Part shown: piece by piece, positions 55,044-64,000 of the stretch
Position numbering within the stretch: the stretch's first letter is position 1
Layout: each line of letters opens with the position of its first letter
Assembly: GCA_016714025.1 (NCBI GenBank)
Contig: JADJOB010000001.1
Coordinates: 769,259 to 833,258 of the forward strand
Source of the DNA: Saprospiraceae bacterium
GTDB taxonomy: Bacteria; Bacteroidota; Bacteroidia; Chitinophagales; Saprospiraceae
DNA: 64,000 nucleotides
Direction of reading: 5' to 3'
Position numbers and translations under genes: made by a program
Notes under the pieces: model-generated
Seen by the model: only the letters and a program-made list of their open reading frames with translations
What the model was told of the DNA's origin: nothing
Databases searched by the model: none

Positions 55044-56110
55044 ATGAAAAAGCATAATTTTTACGCCGGACCGGCCATTTTACCAAAAGAAGTTATTGAA
55101 GAAGCTGCTGCATCCCTGAATGATTTTATGGGCATGGGACTGTCTTTATTGGAGATTTCTCATCGGACGAAACAGTTTGAAGGGGTGGTATCCGAAATCG
55201 AGCAATTGGTCAAAGAACTCATGGGTATTGGTGATGAATATGCTGTGTTACTCCTATCCGGAGGTGCCAGCAGCCAATTTTTTATGATTCCCATGAATCT
55301 TTTAAATGATAATGAAACTGCTTGTTATATAAATACCGGAGTTTGGGCAAGTGGCGCCATCAAAGAGGCTAAAAATTTTGGCAAGGTGAATGTAATTGCC
55401 AGTTCGGAGGAGGACAAATTCAGGCACATTCCAAAAACTATCAGATTCCGACGGATGCGGTCTATCTCCATATTACTTCTAACAACACCATTTACGGAAC
55501 CCAATACCACAGCTGGCCCGAGTCACCAATCCCTTTAATTTGTGATATGTCCAGTGATATTTTCAGCCGTCAGCTGGATTTTTCTAAATTTTCATTGATT
55601 TATGCCGGAGCTCAAAAAAATATGGGTGCGGCGGGAGTTACTGCGGTGGTGATTAAAAAAGAGTTGCTCAACCGGGCCCAACGGAAATTTCCGACCATTT
55701 TAAACTATGCGGTTCAAATGGAAAAGGAAAGCATGTACAATACCCCACCGGTTTTTCCAATATATGTGACCCTGTTAACCCTGCGATGGATCAAAGCCCA
55801 AGGCTTAGCAAACATTGAAGCCCGCAATCGGAAGAAAGCTGAAACCCTGTATGCAGAAATAGATCGCAACACCTGTTTCATCTCTCCGGTCACTCCTGAA
55901 GACCGCAGTTGGATGAATGTGGTGTTTACAGCTAAAAAACCAGAACTCGAGACCACCTTTTTAGAAATGTGTAAGTCAGGCGGTTGTGTTGGATTGGCGG
56001 GTCATCGATCTGTAGGAGGATTCAGAGCCTCTTTGTACAATGCTTTAACCCAAGAAAGTGTTGATGCATTGGCAGAGATCATGAAAGCATTTGAATTAAA
56101 GCATGCCTAA
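55044..56110 (+). CDS. serC: Phosphoserine aminotransferase (one frameshift)
   Basis: Converts 3-phosphohydroxypyruvate to phosphoserine using PLP. The N-terminus HNFYAGPAILPKEVIEEAAA and LLEISHRTKQFEGV are classic; the PLP Lys is in LIYAGAQKNMGAAGVTAVVI. The frame breaks at about 55434-55438: a five-A run should be six, giving HIPKNYQIPTDAVYLHITSN. The two pieces then join into one 356-residue protein ending KAFELKHA. The indel is almost certainly a sequencing artefact because every other residue fits. The next gene overlaps its end by 8 bases. Confidence 0.93.
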
Positions 56111-56854
56111 TCTTAAGATTGCATCTGAGTTTTCGATCATTCATTACAATGAGTTAAAGCTCCGGCTTGAAACCATATACGAACATCGGAAATCAGTCCG
56201 AATCAGCCTTGGAAAGCACCACGCCATATTAAGACAACCAATACTGCTAACCTCAGCCCAAAAAGAAAAAAAACCTGGAATGGGCCAGGAATTGGGTGAT
56301 TAAAAAATTTGAGCAAGATCCTGTTTTACGTCAGCGATATACACCGAAAGACTATCAAACGGGTCAAAAAATTCAATTACGGGAGCGCGAATTTGTTTTA
56401 GAAATTAATGAAGCAGCAGATCGCAAATCTGCATTGGGAAAACTAGAAGGACCTGTAATTAAAATTGAATTACCCGCAGGTATCAATGCACGTCAAAGAC
56501 AGCAAGTTTGCAGTACGATTATCAGTCGCATTTTATCGAATGTATTTTTACCGGAATTAACAAAGCGTGTACACGAAATCAACGATCGCTTTTTTAAAAA
56601 GAAGTTAAACAAGTCCGTTTAAAATTAAACCTCAGCAATTGGGGAAGTTGCAGCACAAAAAAACGATCAATCTCTCTTCCCGATTGCTATTGACACCCCA
56701 GTTTATTACCGACTACATCATCGTCCATGAATTAGCCCACTTGGTGCACATGAATCATTCTGCGGCTTATTGGAAAGTTGTAGAAAAAGTGATGCCGGAA
56801 TACCAAAAAGCAGAAGCCTGGTTGAAGAAGTATGGGGAGCGATGTAATTTTTAA
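56103..56854 (+). CDS. YgjP-like M48-type metallopeptidase (three frameshifts)
   Basis: Three open pieces (56103-56303, 56296-56622, 56639-56854) join into one family member. It has an N-terminal beta-rich domain, the motif NWGSCSTKKTINLSSRLLL, and the zinc motif VHELAHLVHMNHSAAYWKVV (HExxH, then downstream His/Glu). Indels fall in A-runs near 56,263-56,270 (one A too many or two too few), 56,594-56,598 (one A missing) and 56,657-56,663 (one A missing). YgjP/DUF45 proteins are minimal metalloproteases, sometimes paired with type I restriction genes. Overlaps serC by 8 bases. Confidence 0.87.
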
Positions 56855-56953
56855 ATAGTTGAAAGTTGTTAGGTGATAGCAGCGATCCGAAAATGCATTA
56901 GCACTGGTATTTATTTTTTAATTCCCTTAGAAATTGTTTGTATTTTTGAGGCT

Positions 56954-57133
56954 ATGAAAAAATCTGCTGTTCTTACAACATTGAATGATTTTCCAAGAGA
57001 ATTTGTATTGGAGGATTTTCTTGAAAAGTTAATTGTAATAGAAAAAATTGATGAGGGATTGAAGGATATCAAAGAAGGAAAAACCATTAGCCATGAATCA
57101 TTAAAGAAAATGGTTAATCGATGGCAAAAATAA
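56954..57133 (+). CDS. Antitoxin of RelBE/ParDE-type module
   Basis: 59 residues. Starts MKKSAVLTTLNDFPREFVLE; the ORF extends upstream to 56873, but the residues before MKK look like repeat-derived sequence. The helical pattern EFVLEDFLEKLIVIEKIDEG and ...KTISHESLKKMVNRWQK is typical of small antitoxins. It overlaps the toxin gene by 13 bases, a translationally coupled arrangement. Confidence 0.8.
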   Translation: MKKSAVLTTLNDFPREFVLEDFLEKLIVIEKIDEGLKDIKEGKTISHESLKKMVNRWQK

Positions 57134-57402
57134 AATGGGGTAAAAAAGCCACAAAAGATCTCAAATCAATACATGAATACATTTCTTTGGATTCAAGATT
57201 CTATGCAAATCAATATATTAGTAAGATCGTTTTAAGAGTAGATCAATTACAAAATTTTCCTGAATCGGGTAGAATTGTTCCTGAGAAAGAAGACCCATCA
57301 ATTCGCGAATTGATTGAAGGTAACTACAGAATATTTTATAAAACACAAAGAGGAAATGTGATTATACTCCGAATACATCATTCCTCCAGAAAAATAAAAT
57401 AG
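57121..57402 (+). CDS. RelE/ParE-family toxin
   Basis: 93 residues: AKIKWGKKATKDLKSIHEYI, then RVDQLQNFPESGRIVPEKED and LIEGNYRIFYKTQRGNVIILR with a C-terminal IHHSSRKIK. These are the ParE signatures (LxxFPxSGR and EGNYRIFY). It likely poisons gyrase or cleaves mRNA. It overlaps the antitoxin gene by 13 bases. Confidence 0.88.
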   Translation: MAKIKWGKKATKDLKSIHEYISLDSRFYANQYISKIVLRVDQLQNFPESGRIVPEKEDPSIRELIEGNYRIFYKTQRGNVIILRIHHSSRKIK

Positions 57403-57407
57403 CCAGC

Positions 57408-57760
57408 CACTAACTATTTTGCTTCCTTGCTTCCTTGCTTCTTTACTTCTTAGCTTTTCCACGTATCCGGGTCTTCGCGAGAAATCCAATTCGTTGAGAG
57501 TTGTTAGGTGATAGTTGATAGTTGATAGTTGATAGTTGTTAGTTGATAGTTGATAGCAGAAATTGTTGCATTTTTTGCTTCTTTGCTTCTTTGCTTCTTT
57601 GCTTCTCCACATCTTCGCGAGAAATCCAATTCGTTGATAGTTGTTAGGTGATAGTTGATAGCAGGAATTGTTGCATTTTTTTGCTTCTTTGCTTCCTTAC
57701 TTCTTTGCTTCTTGTCTTCCTTTCTTCCTTACTTCCTTTCTCCAAAAGGCAAGCCAATAA
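57408..57760. repeat. Composite intergenic repeats (TTTGCTTC runs, 7-mer tracts and a duplicated block)
   Basis: Runs of TTTGCTTC-like 8-base units (57415-57440, 57575-57605, 57680-57725) alternate with GATAGTT 7-mer tracts (57498-57560, 57637-57662). The block TCTTCGCGAGAAATCCAATT occurs twice (57472 and 57609), each followed by CGTTGA-AG/TAG. No gene is supported. Confidence 0.8.
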
Positions 57761-57921
57761 GGTGCATTGGTAAATTTCCAGGTATTTATTAGTTTTACCT
57801 TGAAAAATAGCACCCGAAAACACACCGATATGCTCAATTCCGGATGGGAGTGGGTACGGCGAAGCCATATCAGACCGGAAAGCATAAAGGAATGAGAACT
57901 GAATGATGAACCCTAACAATT

Positions 57922-59121
57922 ATGATAAACCTATTTTATTTTTCGTGGAACTATTTCCATGAACTAAATGCAGATCAAAAGAAACGCATAAAGCTCATTT
58001 TATTTGAACATCGGGAGATGGCCTGCATTGGAATTCAATTTGAACAGGATACCGGAATTAGAAATTTCGTACGAAGTTTAGAAGGTATTCTTTACAGCAA
58101 AACAAAATCATGTTATTATTTAAAGTTTGAAGAACAGCGTTTTAAAAGCTTAGTTAATGATATTAAAGAGCATAATTTCTATCCGGATTATTCAGGATTT
58201 ACTCAACAATATACTGACTACTTAAAACAAAGCATGATAAAGGAAGCAGAAGCTGCCAGTGAAGTAAAGAATGAAGTTCGCAATGATAGTATTTACGACA
58301 AATTTATTGACTCGTTCAAAATCTATTTAGAACAAAGACGCTACTCAAGCAACACGATTAATACTTATTGCCAGATTATTCAAAATTTCTGACATGGTGT
58401 AGAAAGCCCATAGAAGAAATAAGTCAGGATGATTTGATTCGATTTAATCATAAAAAATTATAGGTGAAAAACTATCAGGATCCTATCAAAATCAGCTCAT
58501 CAATGCTGTGAAACTATTTTTTGAGCGGATGGAACACCGTAGCATGGAAATTGAAAGCATTCAAAGGCCCTTCAGAGAGCGCAAATTACCGAATGTATTA
58601 AGCAAAGAAGAAGTAAAGCAGTTATTGAGTAGTTTACGAAATCAGAAACATCGCATGATGTTGGTTACGATTTACGCCTGTGGACTGCGATGCGGCGAAT
58701 TACTAAATTTACGATTGATGGATGTAGATTCCAAAAGAAATTTCTTAATAATTCGACAAGCGAAAGGTAAAAAAGACCGGTATGTCCCGATCACAGTCAA
58801 ATTAATTGAAGAACTGAGGGAATATTTCAAAATGTACAAACCAAAAACCTGGTTATTTGAAGGCCAGCGAATTGGTGAGCCTTACAGTGCAAGAAGTTTA
58901 CAATTGGTATTAAAAGAAGCCTTGCTTCAAGCCCGAATTAAAAACCCGTTACCCTACATTGGTTAAGGCACAGTTTTGCCACCCATTTATTAGAAAGCGG
59001 AACCGATATCAGATACATCCAAAGCTTGTTAGGCCACAATTCTCCAAAAACCACGATGATCTACACCCATGTAAGTGAGCAAAGCCTATCAAAAATCAAG
59101 ATGCCCTACGATGATTTATAG
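57922..59121 (+). CDS. Tyrosine recombinase/integrase (three frameshifts)
   Basis: Pieces 57922-58392, 58508-58966 and a third piece to 59121 join into a 400-residue enzyme. An N-terminal DNA-binding domain (SFKIYLEQRRYSSNTINTYC) is followed by the catalytic core: Arg in YACGLRCGELLNLRL, Lys in QAKGKKDRYVPIT, H-x2-R in HWLRHSFATHLLESG, His in LLGHNSPKTTMIY and Tyr in MIYTHVSEQS. One base is missing near 58390, 58460 and 58963. It probably drives the accessory region beyond it. It resembles the Bacteroidota XerC/integron-like integrases with a long N-terminal extension; the exact class is not settled. Confidence 0.88.
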
Positions 59122-59299
59122 AAATGCCTATATTTGTATAAGTCGCAACAAAACATCGCATAGCCAACCACTTTTACTGGCTAAATGATATTTTGTAGCG
59201 TGTATATGACAGGGACAGACAATTATGCCTGGTTTCCAAAAGGAAAGAAACTTTAATGCTTGATATTGCTCTCTCAATTTAATTTTTACTACAAAACTC

Positions 59300-59760
59300 T
59301 TTTTTGTTAGTTGTTTCAAACGTGACAGTTTTTGCAGTTAGACAATTGCTGAGCAAGAACTACAAGACGACTGCTATTACAGCACTTTTTGCAATAGCAT
59401 TTTACTTTTTAGTAGGACAAGTGGTTGACAAAAATGTGCTTTTTCATTATTCAGTTTTTCACAACCATTGTTTCAGAAGAGTATATCGACAACCAATACT
59501 GGAAGCAGGCAAACCAAATCGGACCAATTGTAACTGAAAATATTTGCTGACAAAGAAATGGAATATAGACGTTATGCTGTCGGTAGACTTGAAAAATAAA
59601 ATATGCACCAGCGACCCCAACGCTTACCAAAATCCCCACTTGACAAAGTGAAATAGATGCCTTTGAGCAGACGCATTTAAAAGCATTAACTTCATTTGGC
59701 ACAGACGAAACAAGGAAAATTATTTCTACTTTTAACGACAGCAAATGACACACTCGACAA
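59300..59760 (+). pseudogene. Broken reading frames: membrane-protein fragment and a short cytosolic fragment
   Basis: 59304-59537 is open and reads a hydrophobic helix (AITALFAIAFYFLVGQVV). A neighbouring frame then gives TTIVSEEYIDNQYWKQANQI. A further fragment, EIDAFEQTHLKALTSFGTDE then TRKIISTFNDSK, is seen near 59,640-59,750. They are probably one or two genes with several indels. I cannot name a family. Start and stop are unknown. Confidence 0.4.
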
Positions 59761-59807
59761 AAAGTAGAATTGAATATGCAGACTACTGGATGAAAAAATA
59801 AATTGCG

Positions 59808-59960
59808 GACGACATAGAACGGCGGCAACAACAGCATATTTGCAATCGGCGGGTTTCGTGCTCCGCAGACAGCCTTAGTGGTAGCCGAAAGTTTTGTCGC
59901 TCCGCATAAAATTAGTGATAAAAAATCCCGCCCATCGCAAATCTGCAAACCGTTAGGTGC
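59808..59960. repeat. Long imperfect palindrome with attC-like features
   Basis: GCATATTTGCAATCGGCGGG (about 59850-59869) pairs with CCCGCCCATCGCAAATCTGC about 60 bases later, 17 of 20 matching. It is flanked on the right by CCGTTAGGTGC, which fits the integron core site GTTRRRY. The upstream partner RYYYAAC is not seen exactly. The layout of a folded recombination site near a tyrosine recombinase suggests an attC-like cassette boundary. Confidence 0.4.
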
Positions 59961-60042
59961 AACCCAAAGACACGATTCTAGCAATGCAAAATATCACAGC
60001 GACAGAATGCTTGAATAAGAAAAGGAACAGCGACAAAGAACT

Positions 60043-63000
60043 ATGAACTAACAATTTTTCAGGTTTGCGGACAATTTGAATGAAAATGTTTGACAAATAT
60101 TCGCTTGACTGGTTACTTATTGCCAACTCTATGAATGAGCTGAAAGCCGACTGCAAATTGACGCTTTGCTTGACACACCTAAGGCAGTTTGTCTTATTGA
60201 CTTTAAAAACTTGGCGGTAAAATCACACTACCCGAAATGCTAAATCTGAATTTGACTTTGGTATTTGGACAAACGAAAAAGGAGAACCAATAAAAGGCGG
60301 AAGTTCTATAAATCGTTCATTCAACTGAAAACACAAAAAGAACGCTTTATCAAAGTAGTAGAAAAGCACACGTTGTTCCAGCGAAACTGCCGCCTGCGCA
60401 GCAGTTCGTTCATGCTTTCCACACTGTTAGAGCAGTTTGTTTTCAGAAACCTATAGAATTGGTTGGTAAAATTCCGACAAAAGAAGAATTGAACTTTTCA
60501 TTTTGACCAAAGCAACTACCTTGAAACAATAAAAGATATCATTGACATTTCAGACAAAGATGTTACGCTAACAAAAGAATCATTTGACCTTTTCAAAGAA
60601 GTTTTCCGTGCAGACATTTTGACACTTCCGGAAAATACGACCAATGGTAAAGATTTTCTACTTATCACACGGAATTAGATATTTCCGAAAATATTTATCC
60701 CGACCAAAATCACCTAATGAAATTGATAACTTTATTAAATCAGAGGGAAGAAAGATTTCATTCTTAAGGAACTTCATTAAGCGGGAAAACACATTGAATT
60801 CCATTCATTCAAGACATTGCTTTTTACCAATCAAATAAAGGAAGTAAAACTTTTGCTTCCGTCAAGCAGAATTTCAAACAACCTTCTAAAAAGTTCAAAC
60901 TTAGAATTTGAAAGTTATTTATTCCTACATCTATGGAAGCAATTCAACGATTATTAATGAGAAAGAAAATGATGATGAAGAAACCGAAAATTCTTTGAAC
61001 TTTGAAATTGTTCCACTTCTTAAAATCTGATGACACAGAAGAAGCTATTTTTATTGTTGATGAATCACACTTTGATTTGCGGACAACTATCACCAATCAT
61101 GTTGATCTAAGATTTGGTTCAGGTAAATTACTAAAAGATTTTTTGGAAACGGACTTAAAAAATAGTAAGCGATAAATAGTATTCATTGATGCGGTTTCCA
61201 ACTTTCGTTAGGTAAAAAAGAAGAATCATCTTTAAATCCCAATGATTGAATAATGAATACGCGATTTAAAAACAAGGCATTCAGTTGATTGACAAAAATA
61301 AATCAACTGTAGAAGAAGAAGCACTCAAAGCAGTTAATTGTATTCGTCAGCAATCATTTAACAATCTTGCTTTCAAGCTTTTCTGAAAACATCAGAACAT
61401 TACAAAGGAAAAATTGAAAGAAGAAATTGAGAAACTCAATAAATAGCAAAATTCAATTCTCATGACCTTTGCTACTAAAATTCTGATGCTCAAAAAGTTA
61501 ATTATTGGATAAAAAAATTCCATACTCAAAAATAGCACGAATTAACGAAAGACGATTTTGTGATTTTGGTGCAATATTCTGGTAGAAGATGAAAATGACC
61601 CATTTGCAGAAACCAAAAAAAATTTAATGGACAAATCCGGACAGTTTTGAATGTCTCAGACTTAATCTAGAAAGACGAGAAACTTCTTACACTTTAGTTC
61701 TCGTAAAACTCAAATTCATTTGAAAAAGAAACCAAATCATTTCCTTTTTTAAGTTTTGAGAATTTTCGTTTAAGCGACAAAAGGAGAGCTTTCAAAAGGA
61801 AATAATTTCTTTCAACATCTTACTTAACCAAAACACCGAAAAGGAAATTCAAATTTCAAAAGCGGTAAAATACCAAACAGATGAAGAAATAAAAGTTTAA
61901 AGACAAAATATGAAACAACCAAAAGAAGGGCAAAAAAATGAGGTAGCAAGCAACGAAATTGACAAAAAAGCACTTCAAAAGCAATTTAGAAATATCCCAT
62001 CTTCTGATTATTGTACAAAGCCAAATTCCGCACAACTTCGTTTCGGTTCGGGCTTTGACCGTTCATAAATCAATGTCTTACAAGTGGAATAAGAAATTGA
62101 TTTTAATGTTGAAACAGGTGGCGGAAAAACAAACGAAAAACTATTTCCAAATGGATTTATGCAGGTTTAATAAGAGCAACTCAAAAGTTTCGTTGATAAA
62201 CTTTGAGCCAATTAGTCCGTTTTTCAAATTGACAATAAATCAGCTGTTCCGAAAATGGAAAAAGGAAAAGAATTGTTTTACGTTGCAGACACAACAGCTG
62301 ACCTTTTTAGCTTTAATAAAACAACATCTGAAAATTCAAATTTCCGAACATTGAAAATAAATCTTCCTTGTTGGAAGAGTTAGTTGTGGAAAATAAAATT
62401 GCTCAAACAATTTATCAATAAAAACATAACCAACCACCCGAATTACCAAGAACTCTGCGAAATCAAAGGTGGTTCGGAGAATTGGCAACCATTTTAATTA
62501 TTACAACAATAAAGGGCAATTTAAAATGCCAACGTTGATGAAATCAACGCCAAAAAAGATTGGTGAAGAACTTCTAAATCTTTTGAAATCGGAAAATCAA
62601 ATTTCAGACTTTGCGTTTATTCAAAGTAATTGGCGAAAAGACAATTTGCGAGAAGTAAACCCAACAACTAAAATCAAAGAAAATTGGATTTGCCAGATGC
62701 TTATGCCAAGTTCCTTCAAGACAATCTTAATTTAACACGGAACGGAAACTCTTGTTGCGGATTTGTATTATGATGGGGACGGATTTTTTACATCCCATTG
62801 CAACATCTCGCACTAACATTGATTTTTGGGCTGAATTCAAAGTTTATTAAATCAAAAAAAGAAAACTAATGCCTACTCTGTTTGAATTTAGTCAGCAAAT
62901 TGCCACGTTTAAAAGGAAAAGAAATTTTCGAAGCACTCTCCTGTTTCAGAGAAAACAAGGCAGTTTTAACAAAGAACAAATCAGAAACAATGAATAATCC

Positions 63001-63273
63001 TTTCTGATATGATTTTCTTGTTTACGATATTCAAATCATTTAGACGCAGTTTTTCAATTCTTAAGCATTTATGGAATAGCAATAAACGAAGAACAAAAGA
63101 ACGAATTTTAAGTGCTTATGGTTTAGTTACTTTGGGCAAAGTATAAAGCCGAGAATGAAAATAACGGACATTCAGCAACCGAAGACGATTATTTTGACAG
63201 TGAAGATGGAAGAAACCGTATTGAGAGTCTTGACTTTGATAAAAGCGAGTTACTTGAAAAGTTGAAACTTTAA
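60043..63273 (+). pseudogene. NERD-domain nuclease fused to SF1 helicase (many frameshifts)
   Basis: Reading across frames gives one protein of about 1,070 residues. The N-terminal part (about 60,060-60,300) shows CLIDFKNLAGKITLP and FDFGIWTNEKGEPIKGGSSI, the NERD nuclease-like pattern. Walker A is GTSLSGKTH at 60768-60794; Walker B AIFIVDESH at 61044-61070; the helicase motif VI equivalent ALTVHKS at 62052-62072, then GLIRAT. The C-terminal part reads HSATEDDYFDSEDGRN to LLEKLKL, stopping at 63273. At least ten indels or stops interrupt it. It may be sequencing damage or decay. Probable DNA-processing or defence protein. Confidence 0.65.
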
Positions 63274-63302
63274 TTTCAATTTAAATTCACTCAATAGCGA
63301 TT

Positions 63303-64000
63303 TTACAAAAACACTTTCTTCAAAATCCCTTTTTTGATTGTCTTAAAATCGGACAAGAAAAAACCTGCAATGAATTGAAATTGGTAAATGAATTTTGTAA
63401 CAAAATTGATAGAGACAAACTCTCTAAAGAATGCTCCACAATCAAAGTTGAGCGAAAGGACAACTAAAGATATGGAATTGGCATCCTCACCCCCTTGAAA
63501 ATTGGTATGCCTACAAAACAAAGCACTTACGAAATTAGGTGAATGGTGTAAGAATGTTTTGATTTATCAAAAGAAGCACTTGAAAAATTGAAACTTCCAT
63601 TACTCTCAAATGATGTTTGGTTTTCAAGACGAGTTGCGTTATCAAAAAGAAATCTTGGCAACACGGAAGATAATCTTCAAGAACTTCAAACTATACTCTC
63701 AAAAGAACGTCAATGGTTTATTCAAAAAGAATTAGCCGAATTGTACTTTTGAAAAGGAACATTGAATCTGCATTAAACAAGGACTGATGCAATGAATAAT
63801 TTTGGACCGTTAGAATTTAAAGTTGATTTTGTTAGACATTTTGCTTGGAAAAATTCTAAAACAGCAAGACAAATTGAACTATCGTTTCAGCATTTTCGCT
63901 ATCAAAACCTATTTGATAAGCGGGAAGAATGGAAATTGCCACAAAAACTATTTGATGAATTAAGAACGTTTACATTTCAGAAATTCCACAAACCGACTTT
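63303..64000 (+). CDS. TPR-repeat protein, frameshifted and cut by the window edge
   Basis: Pieces in different frames read CNELKLVNEFCNKIDRDKLS, SKEALEKLKLPLLSNDVWFS, RRVALSKRNLGNTEDNLQE and LQTILSKERQWFIQKELAEL. The uninterrupted frame from 63792 gives MNNFGPLEFKVDFVRHFAW and EEWKLPQKLFDELRTFTF to the edge. The helix-turn-helix spacing of the segments is that of tetratricopeptide repeats. It starts about 30 bases after the helicase stop and is probably co-transcribed. The first codon is not clear. Confidence 0.5.

Noticed and set aside
57298..57919. Minus-strand open frames between the toxin and the integrase
   Set aside because: Lys/Ser-rich repeats such as KEARKQ come from TTTGCTTC runs read backwards; no domain.
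62100..62160. ETGGGKT motif in the broken region as the Walker A of a type III restriction enzyme
   Set aside because: It lies after the motif VI equivalent, and a proper Walker A and Walker B were found upstream in the order expected for an SF1 helicase.

Overview
The window looks like chromosome of an uncultured Bacteroidota bacterium, probably in or near the Saprospiria. The DNA is AT-rich, promoters show TAnnTTTG -7 elements instead of sigma-70 boxes, lipoproteins and outer-membrane barrels are plentiful, one giant secreted protein ends in a type IX secretion sorting domain, and the core genes (BatD, LpxD-like, class III NrdD/NrdG, quinol NO reductase NorZ, TerC, Kup) suit that phylum. 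The lineage is inferred from gene content only. I saw no rRNA, tRNA or CRISPR array.

Layout. 1-9.7 kb: end of a BatD-type gene, asnS, an OmpH-like chaperone, a TMEM175 channel, a two-component pair (propeller histidine kinase and NarL regulator), two small genes and a TerC protein. 10-14.4 kb: a vanadium haloperoxidase-family gene, then a minus-strand run of lipoprotein, Sfp-type transferase, ubiX and folC. 14.4-20 kb: a 1334-residue secreted sortilin/LamG protein, then aat and clpS side by side (N-degron pathway) and a peroxiredoxin. 20-29 kb: EamA transporter, superoxide dismutase, cutC, an outer-membrane protein, an esterase, an acyltransferase, lpxD-like and polA. 29.4-31.3 kb: a tight papain-like protease / non-specific nuclease pair. 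32-40 kb: a minus-strand block with a second haloperoxidase, nrdG, a separate mini-gene carrying the glycyl-radical motif, nrdD, norZ and an Rrf2 regulator; four of these genes share a 16-bp dyad near their starts, so this looks like a nitric-oxide / low-oxygen regulon. 40-49 kb: DUF937-OmpA protein, DinB-like transferase, prfC, DUF4197 lipoprotein, kup, and a third haloperoxidase. 49-57.4 kb: convergent LytTR regulator and hybrid kinase, outer-membrane transporter, DoxX-like protein, serC, a YgjP-type metallopeptidase and a toxin-antitoxin pair. 57.9-64 kb: an accessory region with a tyrosine recombinase, an attC-like palindrome, and a broken NERD-nuclease/SF1-helicase gene followed by a TPR protein.

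Two window-wide patterns stand out. First, intergenic spaces are filled with several families of short-period repeats (7-mer, 8-mer, ATTCGTG arrays and a 72-bp unit) that stay out of genes. Second, genes are intact up to about 50 kb, but from 49,997 onward nearly every family member is broken by single-base indels, mostly in A/T homopolymers. Their density rises steeply after 59 kb. This looks more like uncorrected long-read error than true gene decay, so I annotate these as genes with frameshifts and reconstruct them across frames.
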